Source: an uncultured Verrucomicrobiota bacterium (lineage in GTDB: Bacteria > Verrucomicrobiota > Verrucomicrobiia > Verrucomicrobiales > Verrucomicrobiaceae). From it: a stretch of DNA of 47,147 nucleotides. A program made the translations under genes and the position numbers. The stretch is taken from NCBI GenBank assembly GCA_903838675.1, contig CAILZI010000232.1, positions 1-47,147 on the forward strand, given 5' to 3'. This document shows, one piece after another, positions 35,110 to 43,898 of the stretch; the first letter of the stretch is position 1, and each line of letters begins with the position of its first letter. Under the pieces are notes generated by a model. It made no database searches. It saw only the letters and a program-made list of their open reading frames with translations, and was not told the origin of the DNA.

Positions 35110-37209
35110 TCACTTGGGCCGTTTGGTTTTGCCCACCGGGATCACGGCACGGATGGTGGTGCCTTTGCCGGGGGTGGATACAATGCTGAAGACGCCGTTG
35201 ACCATTTCGACGCGTTCGCGCATGCCGGTGAGTCCGAGGCGCTGGCTCCACTGGGGGGAGGAGAGGAGGTCGACGTCGAATGCTTTGCCATCGTCGGTGA
35301 TTTCGAGGCAAACGCCGCCGCGTGCATGGCGCAGGGTGACGCCCACGTTGCGGGCCTGGGCATGTTTGGTGACGTTGACGAGCGCTTCCTGAGCGACGCG
35401 GTAGAGGACGGTGCGCTTGTCGTTGTCGAGGGCTTCGACATCGGGAGTGGCGGTGAAGAGAATCTGGCGGCCTTTGCGCTTGGGGATTTCGTTGATGTAG
35501 GTGCTCAGAGTCGGGATGAGGCCGAGCTGGTCGAGCATGGCAGGGCGGAGCTCGCGGGCGTAGTCGTGAACGATGCGGACGGACTTCTCAACCAGATCGC
35601 GCACGGGAGCCATGGCCTGAGAATCGACGCCCGAGGTGCGGGTGAAGACGGCGAGGCGCACATTGATGCCGATCAGGACCTGGCTGATTTTGTCGTGCAG
35701 CTCATGGCTGATCTCCTTGCGCTGATTTTCCAAGGCGAGGAGGTTCTGGTGGGACATCCCGCGTATTTTCTTCTGCAGCAGACGCGACTGCTTCAGCAGG
35801 GACTGGGCATGATGCTCGCTTTTGGTGAGGGCGGCCTCCACCGCCTGACGGTGGATGATTTCCTGCTTGAGCTTTGCATTTGAGGCGGCCAGCACCTCGA
35901 CGCGGCGCTGGATTTCCTCGGCACGCTTGCGCTCGGTGATGTCGTTGAAGAAGCAGACCACGCGGTGGTCGCCGGAGGGCAGGGTGACGCGCTGGATCTG
36001 CCATTCATAGGCCTCCTTCACCCGGGTGTCCTTGCGCCGCTCGATGAACTCGGGCGACTGATACGGCTCCCCGGTATTCAGCGTGTGCCGGAAGCGTTTT
36101 TCGATGGCATCGGCGACCCGCTTGGACCAGAGGATGCGGATGACTTCGGCAAAGCTGCGCCCGAGCAGCGGTTTCACGTTCTTGAAAACGGGCAGCGCCT
36201 TGGGATTGACCTGGACCATGCGCAACTGATCATCCACGACATAGACGCCGATGGGGGCCTGGCTGAGGAGCGCGGAAAAGAGCGCTTCATTGCGGCGCAG
36301 GATGTCCTCCACCTGCTTTCTCTTGGAGATGTCTCGCACAGTTTTCGAGACGCCGTGAATGATGCCTTGGGAGTCTTTGATCGGGGATGCCGTGACCGAA
36401 ACGTGAATGAGCATTCCATTCTTCGTCAGGCGCTGCGTTTCAAAGTGCTGCACGGAGGAGCCGCTTTTGATGGTATCCAGGATGAGATTCTCCTCATTCC
36501 GCCGGTCGGCTGGAATGAGCCGCATGATGGAAGTCCCGACGATTTCTTCAGATTTGTAGCCGAAGATTTTTTCCGCACCTTTGTTCCAACTGGTGATGAT
36601 GGAGTTCAGGTTCTTGCCCATGACGGCGTCGTCCGAAAATTCGACGATGGCCGCCAGCCGGGCGGAAGCCAGCTCCGCCTCTTTGCGCGCAGTGATGTCC
36701 ATCACCACGGCGTGGCATTCCATCTCATTGCAATGGCGTCTGGCCTCAATGTTTACGATGAGGAGAGGCTGGCCATGGCGCAGCAGCTCGAAGTCGCCTG
36801 ACTGCCTGTCATCGCCGACAAAGACCCGGGAAAGGAAGGCATTGAAGTCCGGGAGGAATTTGGGGTCCAGCAGCGTGCCGAAGCGCTGGCCCAGCAAGCG
36901 GGAGCGCTGCACGCCGACCATGCTGGTGCCGGTGAGATTGACGTGCTGAATGGTGCCATCAGGGCTCAGGGTGAAATAACCGACGGGCGCGAAATCATAG
37001 AGGTTGGTGTACTTTTCCAAGCCCGCGTCCACTGCGGCCTTGGTGAGTTTGAGCTCCTCGTTTTGCAGCTCCAGCTCGATCTGGTGGATCTGCAGTTCCT
37101 GGAGCGTGCGCTGCGCATCGGCAAGCTCTGCCACTGACAGCTTTTTCGCAGGCAGCTCACGCAGCCGGCGTTCGGCAAGGCTGCGTAGATCGGCGGCACG
37201 TTTTTTCAT
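35110..37209 (-). CDS. Multi-PAS sensor histidine kinase (HisKA_3/NarX type)
   Basis: A 699-aa cytosolic kinase without membrane segments. After an N-terminal coiled coil (LQELQIHQIELELQNEELKL) come three PAS domains (about 60-180, 185-300 and 310-430; TNLYDFAPVGYFTLSPDG, FSDDAVMGKNLNSIITSWNKGAEKIFGY and LLSQAPIGVYVVDDQLRMV), a linker coil, and a HisKA_3 dimerisation domain with phosphoacceptor His in HELHDKISQ near residue 500. The HATPase_c domain follows, with the N-box-like QEALVNVTKHAQA, TDDGKAF and GLTGMRERV. The start overlaps the CheB-CheR fusion stop (ATGA, 37206-37209), so the two proteins are made together and probably act in one pathway. No response regulator is encoded nearby. 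Confidence 0.93.
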   Translation of the reverse strand: MKKRAADLRSLAERRLRELPAKKLSVAELADAQRTLQELQIHQIELELQNEELKLTKAAVDAGLEKYTNLYDFAPVGYFTLSPDGTIQHVNLTGTSMVGVQRSRLLGQRFGTLLDPKFLPDFNAFLSRVFVGDDRQSGDFELLRHGQPLLIVNIEARRHCNEMECHAVVMDITARKEAELASARLAAIVEFSDDAVMGKNLNSIITSWNKGAEKIFGYKSEEIVGTSIMRLIPADRRNEENLILDTIKSGSSVQHFETQRLTKNGMLIHVSVTASPIKDSQGIIHGVSKTVRDISKRKQVEDILRRNEALFSALLSQAPIGVYVVDDQLRMVQVNPKALPVFKNVKPLLGRSFAEVIRILWSKRVADAIEKRFRHTLNTGEPYQSPEFIERRKDTRVKEAYEWQIQRVTLPSGDHRVVCFFNDITERKRAEEIQRRVEVLAASNAKLKQEIIHRQAVEAALTKSEHHAQSLLKQSRLLQKKIRGMSHQNLLALENQRKEISHELHDKISQVLIGINVRLAVFTRTSGVDSQAMAPVRDLVEKSVRIVHDYARELRPAMLDQLGLIPTLSTYINEIPKRKGRQILFTATPDVEALDNDKRTVLYRVAQEALVNVTKHAQARNVGVTLRHARGGVCLEITDDGKAFDVDLLSSPQWSQRLGLTGMRERVEMVNGVFSIVSTPGKGTTIRAVIPVGKTKRPK

Positions 37210-39926
37210 GGCTTGGATTTCCGTGTGGGAGCGGCCACGCTGCGGCTCTTGGATTTGCCGAGGGCTTTGTCCAGGGCGCGGTTTTGTTCGGCGGCCTGCC
37301 GGGTCATGTGACGATGCTGCTCGCGCAGATCGGCCTCAGTTTTCTTGGCGGAGGTGATGTCGGCAAAGGTGATGACGACGCCGTCGATGCGATTGTCCAC
37401 GGTGCGGTAGGGCATGATGCGGACGGTGAACCAGCGGCCGTTTTGTGTGGCGATGGAGCGCTCGCTGAAGACGAGGGTGCGGAGTACTTCGTGGGCGTCT
37501 TTGACCAGCTCAGGATAAAGCAGATCAGAGGCGAGATCGGTGATGGGGCGGCCGACATCGGTGGCGATGAACTTGATGATGGTCTTGGCCTGCAGGGTGA
37601 AGCGGCGCACATGCAGATCGTTGTCCAGAAACACGGTGGCGATGTCCGTGCTGTTGAGCAGGTTCTTCATGTCGTTGTTTGTGCCAGAGAGCTCGTCCAG
37701 CTTGGCCTGGAGCTCTGCATTGACGGTTTGCAGCTCTTCATTGAGGGACTGCATCTCCTCCTTCGAAGTCATGAGCTCCTCGTTGGTGGACTGCAGTTCT
37801 TCGTTGGTCGATTGCAGCTCTTCGTTCATGGACTTGAGCTCCTCCTGTGAAGTCTGCATCTCCTCGCGTCCGGCCTGCACTTCATCGCGGGCATGCTTGA
37901 GTTCGTTTTGCAGCTCGCGCTGACGGGCTCCGCTGGTGGCGGTGGTCTTGCCTTTCGTACGGTCAGGATGCGGCTCGGCAGGGATGACGGACTCCGTGAA
38001 CACGATAAGAATCATGCCAAAGAGCTCTTTGGGCTCCTCCACGGACTGCACCATGATGTCCACGGATTGCGAGCTGGCCTGGGGGCCGAGTTTGATGCCA
38101 CGGACGGTGACCGTGCCTTTTTTGCGGATGACTTTCTGCATGGCGCTGGAGAGTTCATTGCGCAGGCCGTCATGGGCCATGGCAATGACATTCCAGTTGG
38201 CCTTGCCGGCGGCGGGTTCGAGAAATTTGCCGGTTCTGCCGCTGATGTAGAGGATGTCGCCATGCTCATTCACCAGCACGGCGGGCGGAGCGTAGCGCTT
38301 CTGCAGCATCTGATCGGCGAGGGATTGCAAGCTGGGTGCCTGATTGCGTGAGGAGCCCAGATTTTCATGCGTGTCCTTGTGGGCGGGCATGAAGACGGCG
38401 GGGAAATCCAGATGGCTGCCCTGCATGGCGGTGGCGTTGCACTGGAAGATGCGCTCCTTGAGGGAGAGGGCGGTGAAGAGGTGGGTGAAATTGCCGATGC
38501 TCTCCGCGCTGCCCAGGAACAAGATGCCGCCGGGGTTCAGACTGTAGTGGAACAACGGGAAAAGTTTTTTCTGCAATTCCGGAGTGAGATAGATGAGGAG
38601 ATTCCGGCAGCTGAGGATGTCCAGCTTTGTAAACGGCGGATCCATGATGAGATTCTGCGGAGCAAAGACCACCATGGAGCGGATCTCTTTGTTCACGCGG
38701 TAGCCGCCTTCTTCTTTGACGAAAAAGCGTGTCAGCCGCGCGGGCGACACATCGGCGATGATGTTCTCGGGGAAGAGGCCGAGACGAGCCTTGTCGATGG
38801 CGTCCTTGTCGAGATCGGTGGCATAGATTTGCAGGGAGAAATTGTCGGTGGATTTGAGGTGCTTGAGAGTCTCCTGGAAGGTCATGGCGAGGGAGTAGGC
38901 CTCCTCGCCGGTGGAGCATCCGGCGACCCAGGCGCGGAGGGTAGTGCCGGCAGGGCGGTCTTTGAGCAGAAGCGGGATGGCCTTGGTGGAGAGCTGCTCC
39001 CAGGCGGCTTTGTCGCGGAAGAAATTCGTCACGCCGATGAGAAGCTCCTTGAAGAGGATGCCGAGCTCCTGAGGATTTTCCTGCAGGTAGCGGACGTAGC
39101 CGCTGATCTTTCCCACCTGATGGATGCCCATGCGGCGCTCGACACGGCGATACAAGGTGCTGCGCCGGTAGAGTGTGAAATCATGACCGCTGTGAGCGCG
39201 CAGCAGGATGACGATTTTTTCCAGAGCGCTCTGAACTTTTTCATCCAGATGCAGCTCGGACTTGGCCAGATGCGGGAGATGGCGGCGATAGGCGATGAGC
39301 TTGTCTGGCAGATCCTCAGCGGATGCGACGATGTCTGCGAGGCCCGCATCGATGACACTGCGTGGCATGGCGTCAAACTTTGCGGTGGTGGGATCCTGTA
39401 CGAGGACGACGCCGGCTTTCTCCTTGATGGCGCGGAGCCCGAGCGTGCCATCGCTGCCCATGCCGGAGAGGATGATGCCGATGCTATGCTCACGCTGATC
39501 TTCGGCGAGCGAACGGAAGAAGAAGTCGATGGGCAGCCGCAGTCCGCGCATTTCGACGGGAGCCAGAAGATGGAGCACACCGCGCAGGATGGACATGTCG
39601 CTGTTTGGCGGAATGACGTAGACGCAGTTGGGCAGGGCCTTGGTGCGGTCTTTGACCTGCATCACCTTCATGCTCGTGGCACGCTGGAGCAGCTCGGGCA
39701 TCATGCTTTTCTGTGTGGGGTCAAGATGCTGGACGATGACATAGGCCATGCCGCTGTCCTTGGGCACATGAGCGAGAAACTGCACCAGAGCCTCCAACCC
39801 GCCTGCTGAAGCACCGATGCCGATGATGGGACACTCGGGGTCTTTTTTGGGCAGTGGTTTCCGCTGGGCAGCGGGGGCGGATTTGACCGTACGCTTTCGC
39901 GCTGGAGTGGGGGCGGACTTTTTCAT
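37206..39926 (-). CDS. CheB-CheR-PAS fusion protein
   Basis: A 906-aa protein. The CheB methylesterase domain (about 33-220) shows the catalytic triad Ser40 (GASAGG), His67 (VQHLDP) and Asp159 (GMGSDG) but no receiver domain. The CheR methyltransferase domain (about 230-490) includes VAGCSTGEEAYSLAM and NLLIYL. A long coiled coil with repeated EELQS/NEEL units (about 690-770) leads to a PAS domain (about 775-885). Such fusions are usually outside chemotaxis clusters and work with PAS histidine kinases; no che or flagellar gene is present. The basic N-terminal 30 residues are extra. It is divergent from the glycine-zipper lipoprotein gene across about 150 bp. Confidence 0.94.
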   Translation of the reverse strand: MKKSAPTPARKRTVKSAPAAQRKPLPKKDPECPIIGIGASAGGLEALVQFLAHVPKDSGMAYVIVQHLDPTQKSMMPELLQRATSMKVMQVKDRTKALPNCVYVIPPNSDMSILRGVLHLLAPVEMRGLRLPIDFFFRSLAEDQREHSIGIILSGMGSDGTLGLRAIKEKAGVVLVQDPTTAKFDAMPRSVIDAGLADIVASAEDLPDKLIAYRRHLPHLAKSELHLDEKVQSALEKIVILLRAHSGHDFTLYRRSTLYRRVERRMGIHQVGKISGYVRYLQENPQELGILFKELLIGVTNFFRDKAAWEQLSTKAIPLLLKDRPAGTTLRAWVAGCSTGEEAYSLAMTFQETLKHLKSTDNFSLQIYATDLDKDAIDKARLGLFPENIIADVSPARLTRFFVKEEGGYRVNKEIRSMVVFAPQNLIMDPPFTKLDILSCRNLLIYLTPELQKKLFPLFHYSLNPGGILFLGSAESIGNFTHLFTALSLKERIFQCNATAMQGSHLDFPAVFMPAHKDTHENLGSSRNQAPSLQSLADQMLQKRYAPPAVLVNEHGDILYISGRTGKFLEPAAGKANWNVIAMAHDGLRNELSSAMQKVIRKKGTVTVRGIKLGPQASSQSVDIMVQSVEEPKELFGMILIVFTESVIPAEPHPDRTKGKTTATSGARQRELQNELKHARDEVQAGREEMQTSQEELKSMNEELQSTNEELQSTNEELMTSKEEMQSLNEELQTVNAELQAKLDELSGTNNDMKNLLNSTDIATVFLDNDLHVRRFTLQAKTIIKFIATDVGRPITDLASDLLYPELVKDAHEVLRTLVFSERSIATQNGRWFTVRIMPYRTVDNRIDGVVITFADITSAKKTEADLREQHRHMTRQAAEQNRALDKALGKSKSRSVAAPTRKSKP

Positions 39927-40034
39927 GACTCGATCACGAGCCCCGCCTTGATGTCTCGGTAGCGACTGTGCCTTCAGCAGACTCCACGAACGGCTTCTTG
40001 TCGAGCGCGGTTAGCGAGCCGCTTCTGGGGAAAA

Positions 40035-40045
40035 CACCCCATAGC
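40035..40045 (+). promoter_or_regulatory. CACCCCATAGC motif
   Basis: The 11-mer is identical to that at 45562-45572, and the 8-mer CACCCCAT also occurs at 45195 and, on the minus strand, at 41931-41938. It lies 32 bp before the glycine-zipper gene start. The shared orientation relative to four stress-type genes suggests a promoter or operator element. Confidence 0.4.
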
Positions 40046-40077
40046 GATTAAGAAGAGCGTGCGGCTAGCTCTCTGCC

Positions 40078-40299
40078 ATGAAAACACTGTACATCGCAAT
40101 TCTACTCATGTCCGTTTCGATGGTCTCGTGCACCAACGGACCTGGCGCGCGTAATGGGACCATCATTGGGGCACTCGGCGGCGCTGCCGTCGGTGGTATC
40201 GCCTCCAGAAGTCTTGGCGGTGCCGCCATTGGAGCTGGTGTCGGCGCTCTGGCTGGAAACTACATTGGTGGTCGTCGTGACCGCCGCCGCTATTATTAA
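40078..40299 (+). CDS. Glycine-zipper lipoprotein
   Basis: A 73-aa protein. MKTLYIAILLMSVSMVSC is a lipoprotein signal with lipobox Cys at residue 18. The rest is a glycine-zipper segment (GTIIGALGGAAVGGIASRSLGGAAIGAGVGALAGNYIGG) ending in an arginine-rich tail. Such small YMGG/Gly-zipper lipoproteins sit in the outer membrane and are often induced by osmotic or envelope stress. The gene is preceded by the CACCCCATAGC motif. Confidence 0.85.
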   Translation: MKTLYIAILLMSVSMVSCTNGPGARNGTIIGALGGAAVGGIASRSLGGAAIGAGVGALAGNYIGGRRDRRRYY

Positions 40300-40328
40300 A
40301 ACCTGCGCAGCTTTTCCACCTTACCCTC

Positions 40329-40541
40329 ATGAGCTACCAAGCCAGCATTCATCATCTCACCACGGGGCGATTCCTAATGGAATGCCTGGTCGAAGGGCGC
40401 GATTTGCGCGAGGCGGAAAACGCGGCGATTGCCAGTGCGGCGCGCAAGTCGCGGGCGCTGCCGCGTGAGATGGATGTGCGGCACCTGCATCAGTGCATGG
40501 AACGCCGGAATCCCAACGCTGACGAACATCTGGCTGCCTGA
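40329..40541 (+). CDS. Small hypothetical protein
   Basis: A 70-aa protein (MSYQASIHHLTTGRFLMECLVEGRDL...), 29 bp after the glycine-zipper gene on the same strand. It has no signal or membrane segment and is helical and charged (AENAAIASAARKSRALPREMD). I know no family. Position and codon pattern favour a real gene, but it is short. Confidence 0.55.
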   Translation: MSYQASIHHLTTGRFLMECLVEGRDLREAENAAIASAARKSRALPREMDVRHLHQCMERRNPNADEHLAA

Positions 40542-40576
40542 AGCCCCGGTAAGGATGATGACCTTTTGGTCAGAGG

Positions 40577-40604
40577 TTAAAAATCAGCGCGACTGACCGC
40601 GCTG
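40577..40604 (-). terminator. Intrinsic terminator for the DUF2383 gene
   Basis: On the minus strand a perfect 7-bp stem (CAGCGCG/CGCGCTG, 6-nt loop) is followed by ATTTTTAA. It lies about 120 bp after the DUF2383 stop. A second hairpin, AGCACC-GTTGC/GCAAC-GGTGCT at 40613-40638, lies between. Confidence 0.55.
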
Positions 40605-40721
40605 CAAAAAACAGCACCGTTGCTTAGCAACTGGTGCTATTGCTGTACTGACGGGTGCGCTGTGGATCGACAAGCTGCCACTGGCGCGCGCCAGCCGCTC
40701 AGGTGAGGAATGCGATGCGGC

Positions 40722-41165
40722 TTATTCGGTGCGATCACGGCGCTGCTGAAGATCTATGAGATGGCCTGAGAGTGCGGGGAGCAGGGTGCACTTGATGATC
40801 GCCTTGGCGGCCTCGGATACGTCTGCATTGGCCAGAGCGTTTTCATACTGGCTGATGCCGAGCTCTTCGCCGGCCTGCAGGTTTTTCAAGACGGGGGACT
40901 CGCCAAGCAACGCATCTGCGATCTGCAGGGTCTCTTGAATACCGGACCAGGTGCCGCTGCCGGAGGCGGGCTCAAGAGCACTGTTGGAGATGAATTTTCG
41001 CAGTTCGAGGACGTTTTCCTGGTGATCGGCGCGAATGCGATCGAGCGCCGTGTCGATGGCAGCAGCGTCGAATTTGTCGATCACCTGACTGTAGGTTTCA
41101 ACGGCGGCGATTTCTCCGATGAGCAAGGCGTTGAAGGTGTCGAAGGTCTGGTCTGTGGCAGTCAT
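40722..41165 (-). CDS. DUF2383 / PA2169-family four-helix bundle protein
   Basis: I start at ATG 41165 (147 aa, MTATDQTFDTFNALLIGEIAAVETYSQVI), where the family homology begins; the open frame extends 12 codons further up. The sequence fits the ferritin-like four-helix PA2169/DUF2383 family: acidic and His residues recur in helices (EIAAVETY, DRIRADHQENVLELRKFI, EELGISQYENAL). Members are small stress-associated cytosolic proteins of uncertain function. It is monocistronic, with a likely terminator downstream. Confidence 0.87.
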   Translation of the reverse strand: MTATDQTFDTFNALLIGEIAAVETYSQVIDKFDAAAIDTALDRIRADHQENVLELRKFISNSALEPASGSGTWSGIQETLQIADALLGESPVLKNLQAGEELGISQYENALANADVSEAAKAIIKCTLLPALSGHLIDLQQRRDRTE

Positions 41166-41329
41166 GGAATGGCGGGGGATGGGGATTGTTGATGGCGGCA
41201 TGCGGCCGCAGATCCAAAAAAAAGAGCTGTGACAGCCGGGCGGGGGGGCGCCTCAACTGCCACAGCTTGTTGCGGTGCAAGGTACGTCAGAAAATCAGGC
41301 AAACAGATTTCCCGCCCCTTGCGCGCAAA

Positions 41330-41857
41330 TTACTTGGCGGCAAGTTCCGTGGCCTTGGCGAGGTGCGCCTTGATCGTTGGGAGCATTTTTTCAGCCCACA
41401 TCTTCACGTCGCTGTCCTTGGAGTCCTTGGCGGCTTCTTCGAATTTGCTGACGCACTTCTTGTGACCGTTGATCATGTCGGCGAGGAATTCCTTGTCGAA
41501 ATCGGCCTTGGTGGCTTTTTCCAGGTTTTGGAATTCTTCGGCGTGTTTAGGGCTGATGACGGCGGAGACTTCCACGCCTTTGGTGGTGGCAAGAGCGCCG
41601 AGCTCCTTGTTCGCCTGGGTGTGGTCGGTGACCAGCGTTTGAGCGAATGACTTCACGTCGGCGCGTTCGGCTTTTTGCACACCGAGTTCGGCGATCTTCA
41701 GTTCAGCCTTGCCGGCGGCGGATTCGGCTTTGACGAATTTGACGTCAGCGGCGTCGAGGGTGTCTTTCGGCGCAGCGTTGCTATTTGGAGCAAGGAGCAG
41801 AGCAGCACAGAGTGCGAGGGTGGAGGTGGAGAACAGGGTGGTTGATTTGGTTTTCAT
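41330..41857 (-). CDS. DUF4142 exported protein
   Basis: A 175-aa protein with signal peptide MKTKSTTLFSTSTLALCAALLLAPNSNA, then the DUF4142 four-helix ferritin-like pattern: FVKAESAAGKAELKIAELGVQKA, VKSFAQTLVTDHTQANKELGALA and FDKEFLADMINGHKKCVSKFE. It is periplasmic by inference; members are stress induced and their biochemical role is unknown. The CACCCCAT motif occurs 73 bp upstream in the correct orientation. Confidence 0.92.
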   Translation of the reverse strand: MKTKSTTLFSTSTLALCAALLLAPNSNAAPKDTLDAADVKFVKAESAAGKAELKIAELGVQKAERADVKSFAQTLVTDHTQANKELGALATTKGVEVSAVISPKHAEEFQNLEKATKADFDKEFLADMINGHKKCVSKFEEAAKDSKDSDVKMWAEKMLPTIKAHLAKATELAAK

Positions 41858-41930
41858 GTGTTTGGTTGTGTTGTGAAGTGGTATTGAGTTTCACAGAACA
41901 TAGGTTTAGGTGATTCACGAGGGATTCACC

Positions 41931-41938
41931 ATGGGGTG
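41931..41938 (-). promoter_or_regulatory. CACCCCAT motif, minus orientation
   Basis: On the minus strand it reads GGGTTTCACCCCATGG and precedes the DUF4142 gene by 73 bp. The plus-strand reading is ATGGGGTG, followed by AAACCC. Confidence 0.35.
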
Positions 41939-41952
41939 AAACCCGACATTTT

Positions 41953-43293
41953 TTATTTGGTGCTTTTGTTGTAATGACGCGGGAGGACCACACGGAAAGT
42001 CGAACCTGCACCGGGGCTGGTCTCCAACTCCAGGCTGGCATCCAGCAGTTCGCACAAGCGCTTTACGATGGAAAGACCAACGCCTTCTCCGGGCAGCTGA
42101 CTTGGCGGGAGAGTTGTGGACTGGGCAGGCACGGTGGGTGCATTGGCGAGATCTCCCGCCGCTCGATCTTGTGCGTGGATGTCGTCGGCCGCGTGTGCGG
42201 TTTGCGTGGCTTCATAAAGCTGGCGTGCGAGGGGTGCGCCGGGGCCGGCGTCCAGTCTAGGACCGGTATCTTGTACGCAGAACATCCAGTCTTGTGTGTC
42301 GCCATCTTTGCCGGCACTCCAGATGACGGTAACGCCACCACTCTGTGTGTATTTGAGGGCGTTGAGCAGGAGGTTTTGCAGGATGCGCTGGATCTTGGCG
42401 CGGTCGCCATGCACTCGCAGGGAGTCCGGCCCTTGCATTTTCAAGTACAGGCCGCGCGCCTTCGCGAGCGGCATTGAGGTCTCACAAAAATCAGTGAGCA
42501 GCACGCCGGCATCAAAAGGCACGACTTTGCGATGTTCGAGGCCAGCATCGAGACGCGCGAGACTCATCAGGTCCTTGAGCATGTCGTGCAGTGATGCCAC
42601 GCCCTTTTGCAACAGCGTGGCAAATTCATGACGAATGGGTTCCGTGACGTTTTTACGGTCGAGCACCGAAGTCGCTCCTGAGACCACGCTGAGGCTGCCC
42701 TGCAAATCATGAGCGGCTTCGCGCCATGCGGCCGCGCGCGCCCGGTCGAGATCGTTCAGAGTTGCCAAGGCCTGCTCGAGTTCACGCACATGCCCGTTTG
42801 CTTCGGCCTGGTGAAGCCGCCAGTATTGAGTGGCGCTGTCGCCGATGCCCTCCCAGCACAATTGAGCCCAGGCGCGACGTGCGGCCGGCATGACGGCAGG
42901 CTGCAGGCTGGGATGAGCTGGAACATAAGCTTCCAGTTCCTCCATCACAGCCATTTGCAGATGGCCCCACTCCTGGGTCAGCTCGCGCAACTGGTAGCCT
43001 TGCTGCCAGCGCTGCAGACCATGCTCTATGACCTGGTCTTTTTCATTCTGCTGTGCCTGGGGGCTTTCGACCTGGGGCCAGGCGCGGAGCCTGAGAGCGA
43101 ATGAATCCAAGACGCCGGGAATGTGGTCGTTAAACTGCAACCGCGTCAAAGAGGAGGCGATGGTCAGCTCTGCCGTGTTCTCCGTTGCAGTGCGCCAGCG
43201 TTGCAGGATGGATTCACGCTGCTCACCCAGGTGGGCCGCGAGCGCGCTCAACTGCTCGCGGGTTTGTGCCGTTGATTTTGGGGTGTTTACCAT
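41953..43293 (-). CDS. RsbRD-like N-terminal domain sensor histidine kinase
   Basis: A 446-aa cytosolic kinase. The first 170 residues (LSALAAHLGEQRESILQRWRTATENTAEL; LTRLQFNDHIPGVLDSFALRLR) resemble the RsbT co-antagonist RsbRD N-terminal domain, which senses stress in partner-switching modules. Then come HisKA with phosphoacceptor His in REAAHDLQGSLS near 190, and HATPase_c with N box LLLNALKY, a G1-like DTGPR and G2 GVGLSIVKRL. It overlaps the preceding gene by 7 bp (43287-43293), whose product has the same N-terminal domain without a kinase part. Use of an Rsb-type sensor with a histidine kinase rather than a STAS domain is notable. Confidence 0.9.
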   Translation of the reverse strand: MVNTPKSTAQTREQLSALAAHLGEQRESILQRWRTATENTAELTIASSLTRLQFNDHIPGVLDSFALRLRAWPQVESPQAQQNEKDQVIEHGLQRWQQGYQLRELTQEWGHLQMAVMEELEAYVPAHPSLQPAVMPAARRAWAQLCWEGIGDSATQYWRLHQAEANGHVRELEQALATLNDLDRARAAAWREAAHDLQGSLSVVSGATSVLDRKNVTEPIRHEFATLLQKGVASLHDMLKDLMSLARLDAGLEHRKVVPFDAGVLLTDFCETSMPLAKARGLYLKMQGPDSLRVHGDRAKIQRILQNLLLNALKYTQSGGVTVIWSAGKDGDTQDWMFCVQDTGPRLDAGPGAPLARQLYEATQTAHAADDIHAQDRAAGDLANAPTVPAQSTTLPPSQLPGEGVGLSIVKRLCELLDASLELETSPGAGSTFRVVLPRHYNKSTK

Positions 43294-43811
43294 TTCATGC
43301 GTCCCTGGTGGATCTGGTCCTGGAGGCTCAACTGCGACCAGAGGTATTCATCCGTGGCATCGATCATCATCTCATCAATGAAGCGATGAAGGGTGGTGGA
43401 GATGAACAGGCGGGAGGCAACGCCAAATTCAGAATGCAGGTCTTCGAACTGACGCATGTGGTAGATGAGAATGGCGCGGAGCTGCATGAGTTCGCGCAGC
43501 ATTTCGGGGAGTTCGTAGCCCTGCCGCAGGCGTGTGGCGCCGTGCTCGCCGGCGTCTTTGACCGACTGCTCGGCCACAGCTTCACTGCCGTAAAACCGCA
43601 GTGTCTCGGTCAGGTCATCAAAGATTTCAGGAAGGTGGTTTTTGAGCGCATCCTTGTTGAGGCGCTCGCTCGCGATGATCGCCGTGTCACCATGAACTCG
43701 CTCCAGCCATTCATTGATGATTCCTTCTTTGTGCGCACAGAGGTGGTCTGCGAGCAGGACGTTGACACTGGCAGGAGTTGTTTCGGGTGGTGGTGTGATG
43801 GGGGATATCAT
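43287..43811 (-). CDS. RsbRD-like stand-alone sensor domain protein
   Basis: From ATG 43811 (174 aa; a start at 43883 is possible but adds a Ser/Pro tail). The protein consists of one RsbRD_N-like all-helical domain: HKEGIINEWLERVHGDTAI, LKNHLPEIFDDLTETLRFYG, HGATRLRQGYELPEMLRELMQLRAILIYHMRQFE and LHRFIDEMMIDATDEYLW. It has no STAS, kinase or phosphatase domain. The stop overlaps the kinase start, so the two are coexpressed and may heterodimerise through the shared domain. Confidence 0.85.
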   Translation of the reverse strand: MISPITPPPETTPASVNVLLADHLCAHKEGIINEWLERVHGDTAIIASERLNKDALKNHLPEIFDDLTETLRFYGSEAVAEQSVKDAGEHGATRLRQGYELPEMLRELMQLRAILIYHMRQFEDLHSEFGVASRLFISTTLHRFIDEMMIDATDEYLWSQLSLQDQIHQGRMKW

Positions 43812-43898
43812 GAAGGGTGGGGGGGATAGCACTGGCTGGTGCGATTCATCGGCAGGATGCGACTGCGATGAAAAGATGAGCACGGCGGCAGGAGAGTC

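Noticed and set aside
38367..39809. 480-codon open frame on the plus strand opposite the CheB-CheR fusion
   Set aside because: It lies antisense to unmistakable CheB and CheR motifs and has no family features of its own.
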